64,000 nucleotides of DNA, taken from NCBI RefSeq assembly GCF_001704415.2, contig NC_030811.1, positions 6,296,501 through 6,360,500 of the forward strand, written 5' to 3'. Under the pieces are notes generated by a model that had not been told where the DNA came from, made no database searches, and worked only from the letters and a program-made list of their open reading frames with translations. Positions 11,379-19,741 of this stretch are shown here, in pieces (within the stretch, counting starts at the first letter, position 1; every line of letters begins with the position of its first letter). The position numbers were made by a program, and so were the translations under genes. The stretch comes from Capra hircus. Taxonomy: Eukaryota; Chordata; Mammalia; Artiodactyla; Bovidae.

Positions 11379-11925
11379 ATGGTGAGGCAAATGGGCTGGG
11401 GGGGGACCAGGGGGCGGTTGGGGCGGTGGGGAGACCTGGGGCCTGGATCTGTGCCCCTCCTCCCCACGCCACTGCCTCCTCTTCCTCCTCCTTCCTGTCG
11501 GGGACCTGGGGCGGGGAGGGTCTCCTTCTCTCTCTCCCCTGTCCCTCCCACAAGAAGGGCCCCTTCCTCAGCTCCTCCTTCAGCCTCGGGGCTCCCCTGC
11601 CCAGCGGTGCAGGGCCCAGGGGCTTCTCAGCCTTGCCACAGTGCTCCCCCAACCCCAGCCACTCCCCCAGCGCAGCCCCAGCCCTCGATGACACCCGTCT
11701 CTGCTCCCCCTCTCTGGGGTTCCCACTCTGCCCCTCCCCCGGCCTCGGGGACTCCCCCTCCCCCACGCCGATGCCCCCAGGACTCTCCTGGGCTGCGGAT
11801 AGGCCCTCTGATACCTGAGCAGGATTACGAGCGGCTGGAGGATGGTGACCCTGAGGGGTCCCAAGATTCACCCCTCCATGGGGAGGAGCAGCAGCCCCTG
11901 CTTCACGTGCCAGAAGGGCTCCGAA
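11379..11925 (+). CDS. ATG9B: ATG9B coding exon 1
   Basis: Residues 1-182 plus one nucleotide. Proline-, serine- and glycine-rich, low-complexity N-terminal tail, ending in the conserved acidic PLIPEQDYERLED and EEQQPLLHVPEGLR. Donor GTGAGT after GAA. Confidence 0.95.
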
Positions 11926-14900
11926 GTGAGTGGGTGGGTGGGTGTGGGGCTGGGGAGGCCCTGGAGCCTCTAGGGTTGCCCACCCTTCCCCCCCCTCCCG
12001 CCCTGCCCCAGGCTGGGCCTCTGGCAGCAGCTTGAGGGCATGGAGTCAGGTGAGTGCCACACCCCAACGCTCTCCCTTCTGTGCCCAGGCTCCTGGCACC
12101 ACATCCAGAACCTGGACAGCTTCTTCACCAAGATATCCTTTCTGTGTGCAGCGTGGCAGAAGGGGCACAGCAGGCAGGGGGACGGGTGCCGTGGGCTGGG
12201 GACTTGGGGGGGATCGGGAGGCATCCTCAGGAAAAGCCCATCAGGCTTCAGGCTGACTTCTTGACTTGCGGCCACATCTACAGCTACCACCAGAGGAATG
12301 GCTTTACCTGTATCCTGCTGGAGGATGTCTTCCAGCTGGGGTGAGATGTGCCCAGGGGCCCAGAAGGAGGGGCACACCAACTCAGTGGACCTGGGGGCTG
12401 GGGCAGGAGCCCACTCAGCCCTCAGGCTTGAGCACTGCTCTTCCTCTCGTCCCAGACAATTCATTTTCATCGTCACCTTCACAACCTTCCTCCTTCGTTG
12501 CGTGGATTATAATGTTCTCTTTGCCAACCAACCGAATAACCGAACACGACCTGGGCCACTCCACAGCAAAGTGACCTTGTTGGACGCCGTCCTACCCTCC
12601 TCCCAGTGTGCCCAGCGGTAAGTGAAAGCCGGCGGGGGCAGGGGCTGGGGGAGACCAACACAAAAGCCTCCCCTCCTTTTGTTCCTTGGTCTAGATCATC
12701 CATTCTCCAAGGTTTTGGTTTGAGTACACCTTTGATCCGCTTAATGTTGGTGGAGAATACACCTTTAATACACTTAATGTTTGTTGAGAACCAACTCCCA
12801 GGGGCTTTTGTTCTGAGCATCCTATCTGCATTTACCTTGTTAGATGTCAAAGCCAAGAACAGCTTTAAAATCTATGAATGTAGGAACATACATCCTGTCT
12901 GTGAACGTGATGTCACGTAGACTCTGGAAAAGTCCACTGGATACTCTTGGGAGAATGAGAATGAAAATGGCAGAAAACCTGAGTTTTAGCTGAAAACTTT
13001 TGACCTTGCAGACACAAGAGTCGGGGGACCTCTAGGACCCACACTCTGAGAATCACTGGTCTGGCAGGGCCCCCTCTCCTTGACCTCCATCGCTCCCCAA
13101 GACTGGTCTTCCTTGCTGTGGGGCCCCTGCTTTGTCTCTGCTATCTGTCTCGCCTCACACAGGATCTGCTCCAGCCCCCTCCTGGTCTTCCTGCTGATCC
13201 TGGCTGCTGCCTTCTGGCTGTTCCAGCTGCTTCGCTCAGTCTGCAACCTCTTCAGCTACTGGGACATCCAGGTGTTTTACAGGGAGGCCCTGCACATCCC
13301 CCCGGTGAGTTGGATGAGCGTGTCTGTGGAGGGGTGCCATGTCGGGGGGGTGGGGGGCCGAGGATGGGGAGGAGTGGTGGGCTGTGCAGACAGGAGGAGC
13401 CACTGGAAAGAGGACAGACCTTTGTGACACACCTACCTAGGCTTAGCCCCAGATAACGCTAGGAAGTGGAGTACGACTCGTTAGAACCCGAGGTCCTTAC
13501 TGTTGTGGCGCTTAGTTGATGCAGATGGTTATGGAAGATATGTACAGCCACGTACTTGTGGTCCAGATGATGGGGATTTCAAGGGGTGGTCCTCTGGTTT
13601 TACAGAGCAGGAAGAGCTGAGACCTGGCTGGGAAGGATAGGAGGTGAGAAGGCGTTCCAGGCCCCATGAAGGAAAGGGGTCGGGGGAGAGCAGTGAGCAT
13701 CTCAGGCAGCGATGAGGAGACTGACCTACCAGCTTGCCACTGAGTGTTCAGGCCTGTCAGGGGCGCCCACCCCCCTTTCTGGCTTCTCTTTGCAGGAAGC
13801 TGCTTTGTGGGCCCCTTCACTGTCCCTGGGCACACTTCGCTCTCTCCTCCTCCTCTTGGTCTCAGCTCCGTCTGCCTCTGTACTTATTCTCTAAGGCGCA
13901 GCATAAAGGCTACCTTCGGCAGTCAACTTCCCTTGCTCCCCTCAGAAGTCCAGAACCCTGCCCTCCAGTGCAGCAAAGGGGAGAGGTCCTCCGAAAGCCC
14001 CCTTGAGTAGGGGAGCCCGAGCCACAGCAGAGGGCTGGGGACGGACGCAGGGAAGGTCGGGAGCTGGACCGCTGCTCCTCCAGGAAGGCGCCTGACCCCT
14101 TCTCTTTTTCCTTCCTTCTTTCTGCTCTTCCCCGCTTCCTTTCAGAGGTAGGGGAGACCCTGGGGTGGACTGGAGAGGCTGGCCTGGAGGGATGTGACTA
14201 AGCTGGGCTGGGGAAGCTGGGTGAAACTGGGCTAAAATGAGTTGCAGTGGAGCAGCAAGTGAGGTCTGACAGCCTTCCCCCACCCCAGATGGGGATGTGG
14301 CCACTGTCTTAGGAAGATTAATCTGATGGAGGGGATGCGGGTGGGGTCTCCAAGCATGCCGAGGTAAAAGCTTGTGCGGCTTCTGCGCCCTGCTGGCTGG
14401 CACCCTAGGAAGGAGAGTGATCGCCCTGTTACCTGCAGCTGTGGTGTGCCTTGTGCCTGTAGGGCTGCCAGGATGGGGACGTGTCTGGAAGGGGCGTGTC
14501 TGGAAGATCTGCTTGGAAGGGGCCGAGCTCATATACCTATGGAGTTTAGCTTATGGGGTGGGGGTGGGGGGGGGTCCCTGGGGAGCACGTGACTCCTGGC
14601 CCAGGAGGGGCAAGGGCCTGGGGAGGGCGCTTCAGACCAAGGATGAGGTGCCCCTTGTGGGCGGCCGTGAAAGGCGGTGGGTTTCCGGCGGGAGGGCCCC
14701 GGGTGAGGCCGGTGGGGAGGGCACGCCGGGATGCCGCTCTGGCACGCGGAGGGTGGGCATCGCGATGGAGATGGGTCGGGGGCGCTGGCTTCAGCCGTCG
14801 CCTCTCCGCAGGAGGAGCTCAGCTCGGTGCCCTGGGCAGAGGTGCAGTCCCGCCTGCTGGCGCTGCAGAGGAGCGGGGGGCTGTGCGTGCAGCCGAGGCC

Positions 14901-17900
14901 GCTGACGGAGCTGGACGTCCACCACCGCATCCTGCGCTACACCAACTACCAGGTGGCGCTGGCCAACAAGGGGCTGCTGCCCGCCCGCGCCGCGCTGCCC
15001 TGGGGCGGCGGCGCGGCCTTCCTCAGCCGTGGCCTGGCGCTCAACGTCGACCTGCTCCTCTTCCGCGGGCCCTTCTCGCTCTTCCGCGGCGGCTGGGAGC
15101 TGCCCGACGCCTACAAGCGCGGCGACCGGCGGGCCGCCCTGGCCGCGCGCTGGCGGCGCACGGTGCTACTGCTGGCGGCCGCAAACCTGGCGCTGAGCCC
15201 GCTGGTGCTGGCCTGGCAGGTGCTGCACGCCTTCTACAGCCACGCCGAGCTGCTGCGGCGCGAGCCTGGCGCGCTGGGGATGCGCCGCTGGTCCCGCCTG
15301 GCCCGCCTGCAGCTCCGCCACTTCAACGAGCTGCCGCACGAGCTGCGCGCGCGCCTGGCCCGCGCCTACCGCCCGGCTGCCGCCTTCCTGCGCGCCGCCG
15401 CTCCCCCCGCGCCCCTGCTGGCGCTGCTGGCCCGCCAGCTCGTCTTCTTCGCTGGCGCGCCCTTGGCCGCACTGCTTGTGCTCACCGTGTACGACGAGGA
15501 CGTGCTCGCCGTGGAGCACGTGCTCACCGCCATGACCGCGCTCGGGATCGCGGCCACCGTGGCCAGGTGCGATGGCAGAGGGCCGGGAGGGGGTCCTTTT
15601 ACTCGGTCCTGGGTCGGAGCCTCCGCGCACCCCTCCTTCTCCCCCAACCCCCCGCACATCCTCTGAACCGCAGGCCCCCTTCTTTCCCCACCCCGATCCC
15701 GCCCTCTAGGTCTTTCATTCCGGATGAGCAAGGCCAAGGCCGTTCGCCGCAGCTCCTGCTGCAGGCGGCCTTGGCCCACATGCACTACCTCCCCGAGGAG
15801 ACCGGCCCTGCCGGCAGGACCAGCTCTTACAGGCAGATGGCGCGGCTGTTGCAATACCGAGCGGTGAGGGTCAGGCTGAAAGCGGCGCTGCGGGGGCTTT
15901 TGGCTGCCCGCCAGGGTCTAGGGGAGGGCCCCCGGAGGGGTTGGAGGTTGCCTACCGGGCGAGTCTGGTTGCCCTCAGCAAGCCCTTCTCGGCCTCGGGC
16001 CTGCTTTCTCCAGGTCTCCCTGGTGGAGGAGCTCCTGTCCCCTGTCCTCACCCCCTTGTTTCTGATCTTCTGGTTTCGGCCCCGAGCCTTGGAGATTATC
16101 GACTTCTTTCGGCACTTTACTGTGGATGTGGCTGGGGTCGGCGACATCTGCTCCTTTGCCCTTATGGACGTGAAGCGGCACGGCCACCCTCAGGTGAGAG
16201 CCTGTCCCCGGAGGTGTGGGGTAGGTAGGTTGGGTAGGCATTGGCTTGCCTCACTGGAAGCAGAACTGGGTTCCACCCCCACCTTCACTGCTTGGCACCT
16301 GCAACCTCGAGCTCCCCACTTCACTTTCCTGAGCCCTCATTTCTCAAATGCGGGCAATGACTAGCCAGTGCTTGGGCCTCTTAGGAGGATCACGTGAGAT
16401 GACAGGTGGAGAGCCCTAAGAGGGTGCCCAGCACCGTCACACACCAGTAAATGGGAGCGCAGACCACTGGAGAGAAACGGCGTGGTCAGTGGATGGGGCT
16501 GGGGAACCGATGGGTTCCCTGACCAAGGCCATTGGGCCAGTTGTGGTAGCCAGTGTGCACAGGCCAGCAAAACTCTGAGCCCACGTCATATGCTAGCACT
16601 GGGTCTGGACCCGGGGCCTGCCCTCTGGCTGTGTTTTTTTTTGGCTGATCTTGAACTCGTCCCCTTGTGGCCTCCATCCTTTCACCCTGGGGCTAGTGTT
16701 TCCTGTCCTGCCTACCCCACGAGGCCCCCAGCTCAGCTCTCCAAGTGGAGTTGGCTGGAGTTTCCTGGTGGCCTAGTGGTCAGGCTTTAGCGCTTTCACT
16801 GCCAGGGCCCCTGGTTCAATCCCTGGTCGGGGATCTGAGATCCCGCAAGCTGCGCTGCCTGATCCTGGCAGCACGTGAAGGGCCATCATTCCTTTCAGTG
16901 GCTCTCCGAGGGACAGACCGAGGCCTCACTGTCTCAGCGCGCCGAGGACGGGAAGACAGAACTCTCCTTGATGAGGTTCTCCCTGGTTCACCCACAATGG
17001 CGCCCCCCAGGCCACAGCTCCAAGTTCCTGGGGCATCTGCGAGGCCGGGTGCAGCAAGATGCAGCCACCTGGGGCGCCAACTCAGTGCGCAGCCCCCCTG
17101 CCCCCGGGATCCTCAGCGACTCTTCCTCCCCTCTGGTGAGTCGGAGCCGGTCCCCACCACCCTCTGCCTCACCCCTTTATTAACCTGCTCGCTGGTGCCA
17201 TCTGCTCTCTTGCCTTCCCAGACCTCCTCCCTCCCCTCTGTCCTCTCTTCTGACCCTCTCTCCTCTCTCTCCCAGCCGGAGGCCTTCCTGGCCAACCTCT
17301 TGGTGCAGCCCCTCCGGCCGCCTCAAGACCTCAGCCCCACAGCCCCCTGCCCAGCCGCAGCCACGGCCAGCCTCCTGGCCTCCCTTTCCCGAATTACCCA
17401 GGACTCAAGGTGAGGGGTAGTGGCCTGAGATGCTGGGAGCCAGCGGTGGGGCTGATCCTCCAGGAGAAGGGGCACTGGAGTAGGGGGTGATGTGGAAGGG
17501 GAGTTGAAGTCAGGCTCTCCCTGGGGGAATGTGCGTGTCTTCATGATCAACTGTGCCCTCTGTTCTAGCTGTGTGTCCCCGGGAGGCACGGGGGGCCAGA
17601 AGCTGGCCCAGCTCCCAGAGCTTGCATCTGCTGAGATGAGTCTCCACGCCATCTACCTGCACCAGGTGAGCAGAGGGGGTGCCAAAAAGAGAAGGGGAGG
17701 GAGGAGGCAGCTGAACAAAGGGGAGAGTGTGGAGGGGGCTGGAGTGTAAGGAGTTACTCAACAGGAGCTGGAGGAGGAGTGTCGACAGCCTCTGCACCTG
17801 GCCTGGGGCTGGGCCTCACACCAGGACAGGACAGAGGCCTCTCATCTTCTCCCTTCCGCTTAGCTCCATCAACAGCAGCAGCAGCAGCAGCAGGAACTGT

Positions 17901-18209
17901 GGGGCGAGGCCTCGGCCTCCCCGCTATCCCGGCCCTGGCCCAGCCCCCCACAGACCCTCTCTCCAGATGAGGAAAAGCCGTGCTGGTCCAGTGATGGTGA
18001 GGCAGTCAGGGTGTGCAGGGGACAGACGCTGGGGAGCTTCAGCCATCATGGCATTGCCCAACTCATGGCCTTTCTCACCAGGCTCCAGTCCCGCCTCCAG
18101 CCCCAGACAGCAGTGGAGAGCCCAGAGGACCCAGAGTTTGTTTCCTGGAGGGTTCCAGGAGCCCACAGACACCCAGAAGGAGCCTGGCCAGGCTACTAGC
18201 ACTGACTGA
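11379..18209 (+). CDS. ATG9B: ATG9B, autophagy lipid scramblase (complete, 13 coding exons)
   Basis: ATG9B is the second vertebrate ATG9, a multi-pass membrane protein and lipid scramblase that seeds autophagosome membranes from Golgi/endosomal vesicles. Coding exons: 11379-11925, 12089-12132, 12276-12340, 12456-12617, 13163-13304, 14812-15566, 15710-15863, 16014-16193, 16899-17135, 17276-17409, 17569-17665, 17864-17996, 18082-18209. They sum to 2778 nt, 925 aa plus TGA; human is of near-identical length. The ATG at 11379 aligns with the family start MVxxMGWGG, and an in-frame TAG sits at 11286. Residues 1-182 are a Pro/Ser-rich cytosolic tail ending PEQDYERLED. Residues 183-683 are the conserved ATG9 core: membrane helices such as FIFIVTFTTFLLRCVDYN, then RILRYTNYQVALANKGLLP and LVLTVYDEDVLAVEHVLTAM. 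The C-terminal tail carries a Q8 tract. Intron 2 is AT-AC (U12-type). The 3' end faces NOS3. Confidence 0.97.
12089..12132 (+). CDS. ATG9B: ATG9B coding exon 2
   Basis: Only 44 nt, residues 183-197: SSWHHIQNLDSFFTK. It is followed by a U12-type donor, ATATCCTTT, in place of GT. Confidence 0.93.
12133..12275 (+). other. ATG9B: U12-type AT-AC intron of ATG9B (intron 2)
   Basis: 143-nt intron beginning ATATCCTTT (12133-12141), a perfect minor-spliceosome 5' splice site. It ends CCAC at 12272-12275, with a branch-site match TTCTTGAC at 12258-12265 that places the branch A 11 nt before the 3' end. Joining at these ends gives TK-IYSYHQ in frame; no GT-AG pair does so. Confidence 0.9.
12276..12340 (+). 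CDS. ATG9B: ATG9B coding exon 3
   Basis: Residues 198-218 plus two nucleotides, starting IYSYHQRNGFTCILLEDVF directly after an AC 3' splice site. Donor GTGAGA. Confidence 0.93.
12456..12617 (+). CDS. ATG9B: ATG9B coding exon 4
   Basis: Residues 219-272. Contains the first conserved membrane helix, FIFIVTFTTFLLRCVDYN, then the lumenal segment with SKVTLLDAVLPSSQCAQ. Donor GTAAGT. Confidence 0.95.
13163..13304 (+). CDS. ATG9B: ATG9B coding exon 5
   Basis: Residues 273-320. Second membrane helix LLVFLLILAAAFWLFQLLRS followed by SYWDIQVFYREALHIPP, a signature of ATG9 proteins. Donor GTGAGT. Confidence 0.95.
13305..14811 (+). other. ATG9B intron 5
   Basis: 1.5 kb, no coding match and no interspersed repeat that I recognise. 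It has a CACGTG-containing AGCACGTGAC at 14584-14593. Confidence 0.7.
14812..15566 (+). CDS. ATG9B: ATG9B coding exon 6 (largest)
   Basis: 755 nt, residues 321-571. Very GC-rich, with strong CpG content. Begins EELSSVPWAEVQ and includes RILRYTNYQVALANKGLLP, LSRGLALNVDLLLFRGPFS, helix TVLLLAAANLALSPLVLA and VLTVYDEDVLAVEHVLTA. High GC keeps the other frames open too; those are shadows. Confidence 0.96.
15710..15863 (+). CDS. ATG9B: ATG9B coding exon 7
   Basis: Residues 572-623. SFIPDEQGQGRSPQLLLQAA, then LAHMHYLPEETGP, a conserved ATG9 segment, ending LLQYRA. Donor GTGAGG. Confidence 0.95.
16014..16193 (+). CDS. ATG9B: ATG9B coding exon 8
   Basis: Residues 624-683, exactly 60 codons. VSLVEELLSPVLTPLFLIFW is the last membrane-associated helix, and IIDFFRHFTVDVAGVGDICS with MDVKRHGHPQ is the end of the ATG9 core. 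Donor GTGAGA. Confidence 0.96.
16758..16856 (+). repeat. CHR-type tRNA SINE fragment
   Basis: TTTCCTGGTGGCCTAGTGGT head followed by B box GGTTCAATCCC at 16812-16822. Lies in ATG9B intron 8 (16194-16898); the rest of that intron is unremarkable. Confidence 0.78.
16899..17135 (+). CDS. ATG9B: ATG9B coding exon 9
   Basis: Residues 684-762. WLSEGQTEASLSQRAEDGKT, then LSLMRFSLVHPQWRPP, the start of the cytosolic C-terminal tail. Donor GTGAGT. Confidence 0.94.
17276..17409 (+). CDS. ATG9B: ATG9B coding exon 10
   Basis: Residues 763-806 plus two nucleotides. PEAFLANLLVQPLRPPQDLS, ending RITQDS. Long pyrimidine tract before the acceptor. Donor GTGAGG. Confidence 0.93.
17569..17665 (+). CDS. ATG9B: ATG9B coding exon 11
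   Basis: Residues 807-839. GGTGGQKLAQLPELASAEMS, ending HAIYLHQ. Donor GTGAGC. Confidence 0.94.
17864..17996 (+). CDS. ATG9B: ATG9B coding exon 12 with polyglutamine
   Basis: Residues 840-883 plus one nucleotide. A CAA and seven CAG codons at 17870-17893 give an eight-glutamine tract after LH; then LSPDEEKPCWSSD. Donor GTGAGG. Confidence 0.93.
18082..18209 (+). CDS. ATG9B: ATG9B coding exon 13 and stop
   Basis: Residues 884-925, SSPASSPRQQW to the end ATSTD, then TGA at 18207-18209. Confidence 0.94.
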
Positions 18210-19131
18210 GTGGGCTCCTTGGGGGTCAGTATTGTCTCACGGGGGTGGAGGAATGAGTAGGATATTGAGTGGTGTCAGACTTGGAGGGGTGGGAAGAGTG
18301 GTGGGAATTTGGGGTGACGGGGGTGGTCATCTCTGGAACCTGAACCCCTGGACGCCTGCCAAGAGCTTTTCCTCCCCCAGGCTCCCTGGCTTCTCCAGTC
18401 ATAGGAGATCGGGCGAGGCGGAGTGGAAAGGCATCCTGGGCCCTCTTTCAAGACCCCCACAGATGCTTTAGTTGGGCAGGACTTGGGAGTCATTGACGAA
18501 CTCGCCCAGAGCACAGACGAATGGTAGGAGAGGAGCTGCCCGAGGCCTCAGGAAACACGTCTTGGAGACAGTCCCCACGTGGAGGGGCTAAGGGACGACC
18601 GTCGGTCCTGGAGTGGTAGCCTGGGGAGAAGTTACCAAGTGACCTCATGCCCATGGGCAGGGCCAAGGTAGAGGCCAAGCTACACATCAGGAAGCGATGA
18701 GGGACGGGACCTGAAAGGCAGTAGGTGCTCAGGTTCGTCTGGCCCTTAGTTTCCTATGGGACTGGTGGGAGGGCATGGGGACTGTGAGCATGAAAGACCA
18801 GAGGGGCCTGATGTGTTTGGAGTTCATGGCGGTGTGACGTCTGAGAAAGTGGCTGTGGCTCCTCGTGCTGTAGGGAACCAGCAGTGAAGTTTGCTCACGG
18901 CTGTGCTGCTCATCTTTGTGACCTTAGTCCTGGACTCCCCACGCCTGGCAGCCAGGGCTGTCCCTGCTTCTAGTCAAGATTAGGGAAGCCACACTGGAGA
19001 ACTGCCTGCTCTTGGCTGGAAACCAGGCTTCTCCAGGGCAGGAGTCAGAGAGGAGCCTGTGGGACAGGACTCCTCTGTCCAAGAGTTACCACCCCAACAC
19101 CTTGCACACAAGTTAAAAGACAAAGCTTGTC

Positions 19132-19137
19132 ATTATT
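19132..19137 (-). terminator. NOS3: NOS3 candidate poly(A) signal (variant)
   Basis: Minus-strand AATAAT within CAGAATAATGAC, about 440 nt past the NOS3 stop. No canonical AATAAA on the minus strand is seen between the stop and here. Variant hexamer, so only a candidate. Confidence 0.4.
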
Positions 19138-19225
19138 CTGTAACTGTAATTGACAGCGCTGGCTTAGGTATCTTAGTAGGTCTCCTAACTTCTGGTCCAG
19201 TCTCTCTTATGGTTAAATCTTCAAT

Positions 19226-19231
19226 AATAAA
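19226..19231 (+). terminator. ATG9B: ATG9B candidate poly(A) signal
   Basis: AATAAA about 1.0 kb after the ATG9B stop and the first such hexamer downstream. Using it would place the ATG9B 3' end inside the NOS3 3' UTR, antisense to it. Confidence 0.55.
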
Positions 19232-19579
19232 TATTTGAATGATTTAGAGATCAGGTTTCAACATAAGATACTTCCGGAGAGAGGCGAGGGGAATCTAAAA
19301 TTCACCTAAACACCAAAGGGCTGACTGTAGGCTCTGGAATACCGCTGCTGGGAGGGGTCTTCCAGACAGACTTAGGGTGGGGAAACAGATCTAGAGATGA
19401 GAGGATGAGATAGTACAGGGAATCCGAACAGTCTCCGTACTCTGGACAGACGATGGGAAGTCACCTTGGGAGGGGAGGGAGAGGTGGCCGGTCCCAGTAA
19501 GGCCGACAGGACAGCGGCAGAGCCATAGCGGAATGACAGCCCCTCTCTTCGGGAACTGCAGTGGGAGGCAAGAGGGGTC

Positions 19580-19741
19580 TCAGGGGCCGGGGGTGTCTGG
19601 GCCTGGCGGGTCGAAGGCCCAGGGCACCGCGCCCCGCAGATGCCGCTCCTGCAGGGAAAAGCTCTGGGTACGTATGCGGCTTGTCACCTCCTGGGTGCGC
19701 AGCGTGAGGCCAAAAATGTCCTCGTGATAGCGTTGCTGATC
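19580..19741 (-). CDS. NOS3: NOS3 exon 26 and stop
   Basis: Residues 1153-1205. [33 protein letters not shown] with Ser1179, ending PGPDTPGP, then TGA at 19582-19580. Confidence 0.96.
   Translation of the reverse strand, partial: DQQRYHEDIFGLTLRTQEVTSRIRTQSFSLQERHLRGAVPWAFDPPGPDTPGP

Larger units (their letters stand above)
18210..19579. other. ATG9B/NOS3 tail-to-tail 3' UTR zone
   Basis: 1.37 kb between the two stop codons. If the hexamers at 19226 (plus) and 19132 (minus) are used, the two mRNAs overlap across at least 19150-19250. The minus strand here has an AU-rich TATTTATTATTG at 19223-19234. No open frame of interest. Confidence 0.6.

Noticed and set aside
14553..16364. 603-codon plus-strand open frame across ATG9B exons 6-8
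   Set aside because: It runs in the wrong frame through exon 6, with Ala/Arg/Gly-rich translation caused by GC-rich codons, and reads through introns. The ATG9B frame is the real one.
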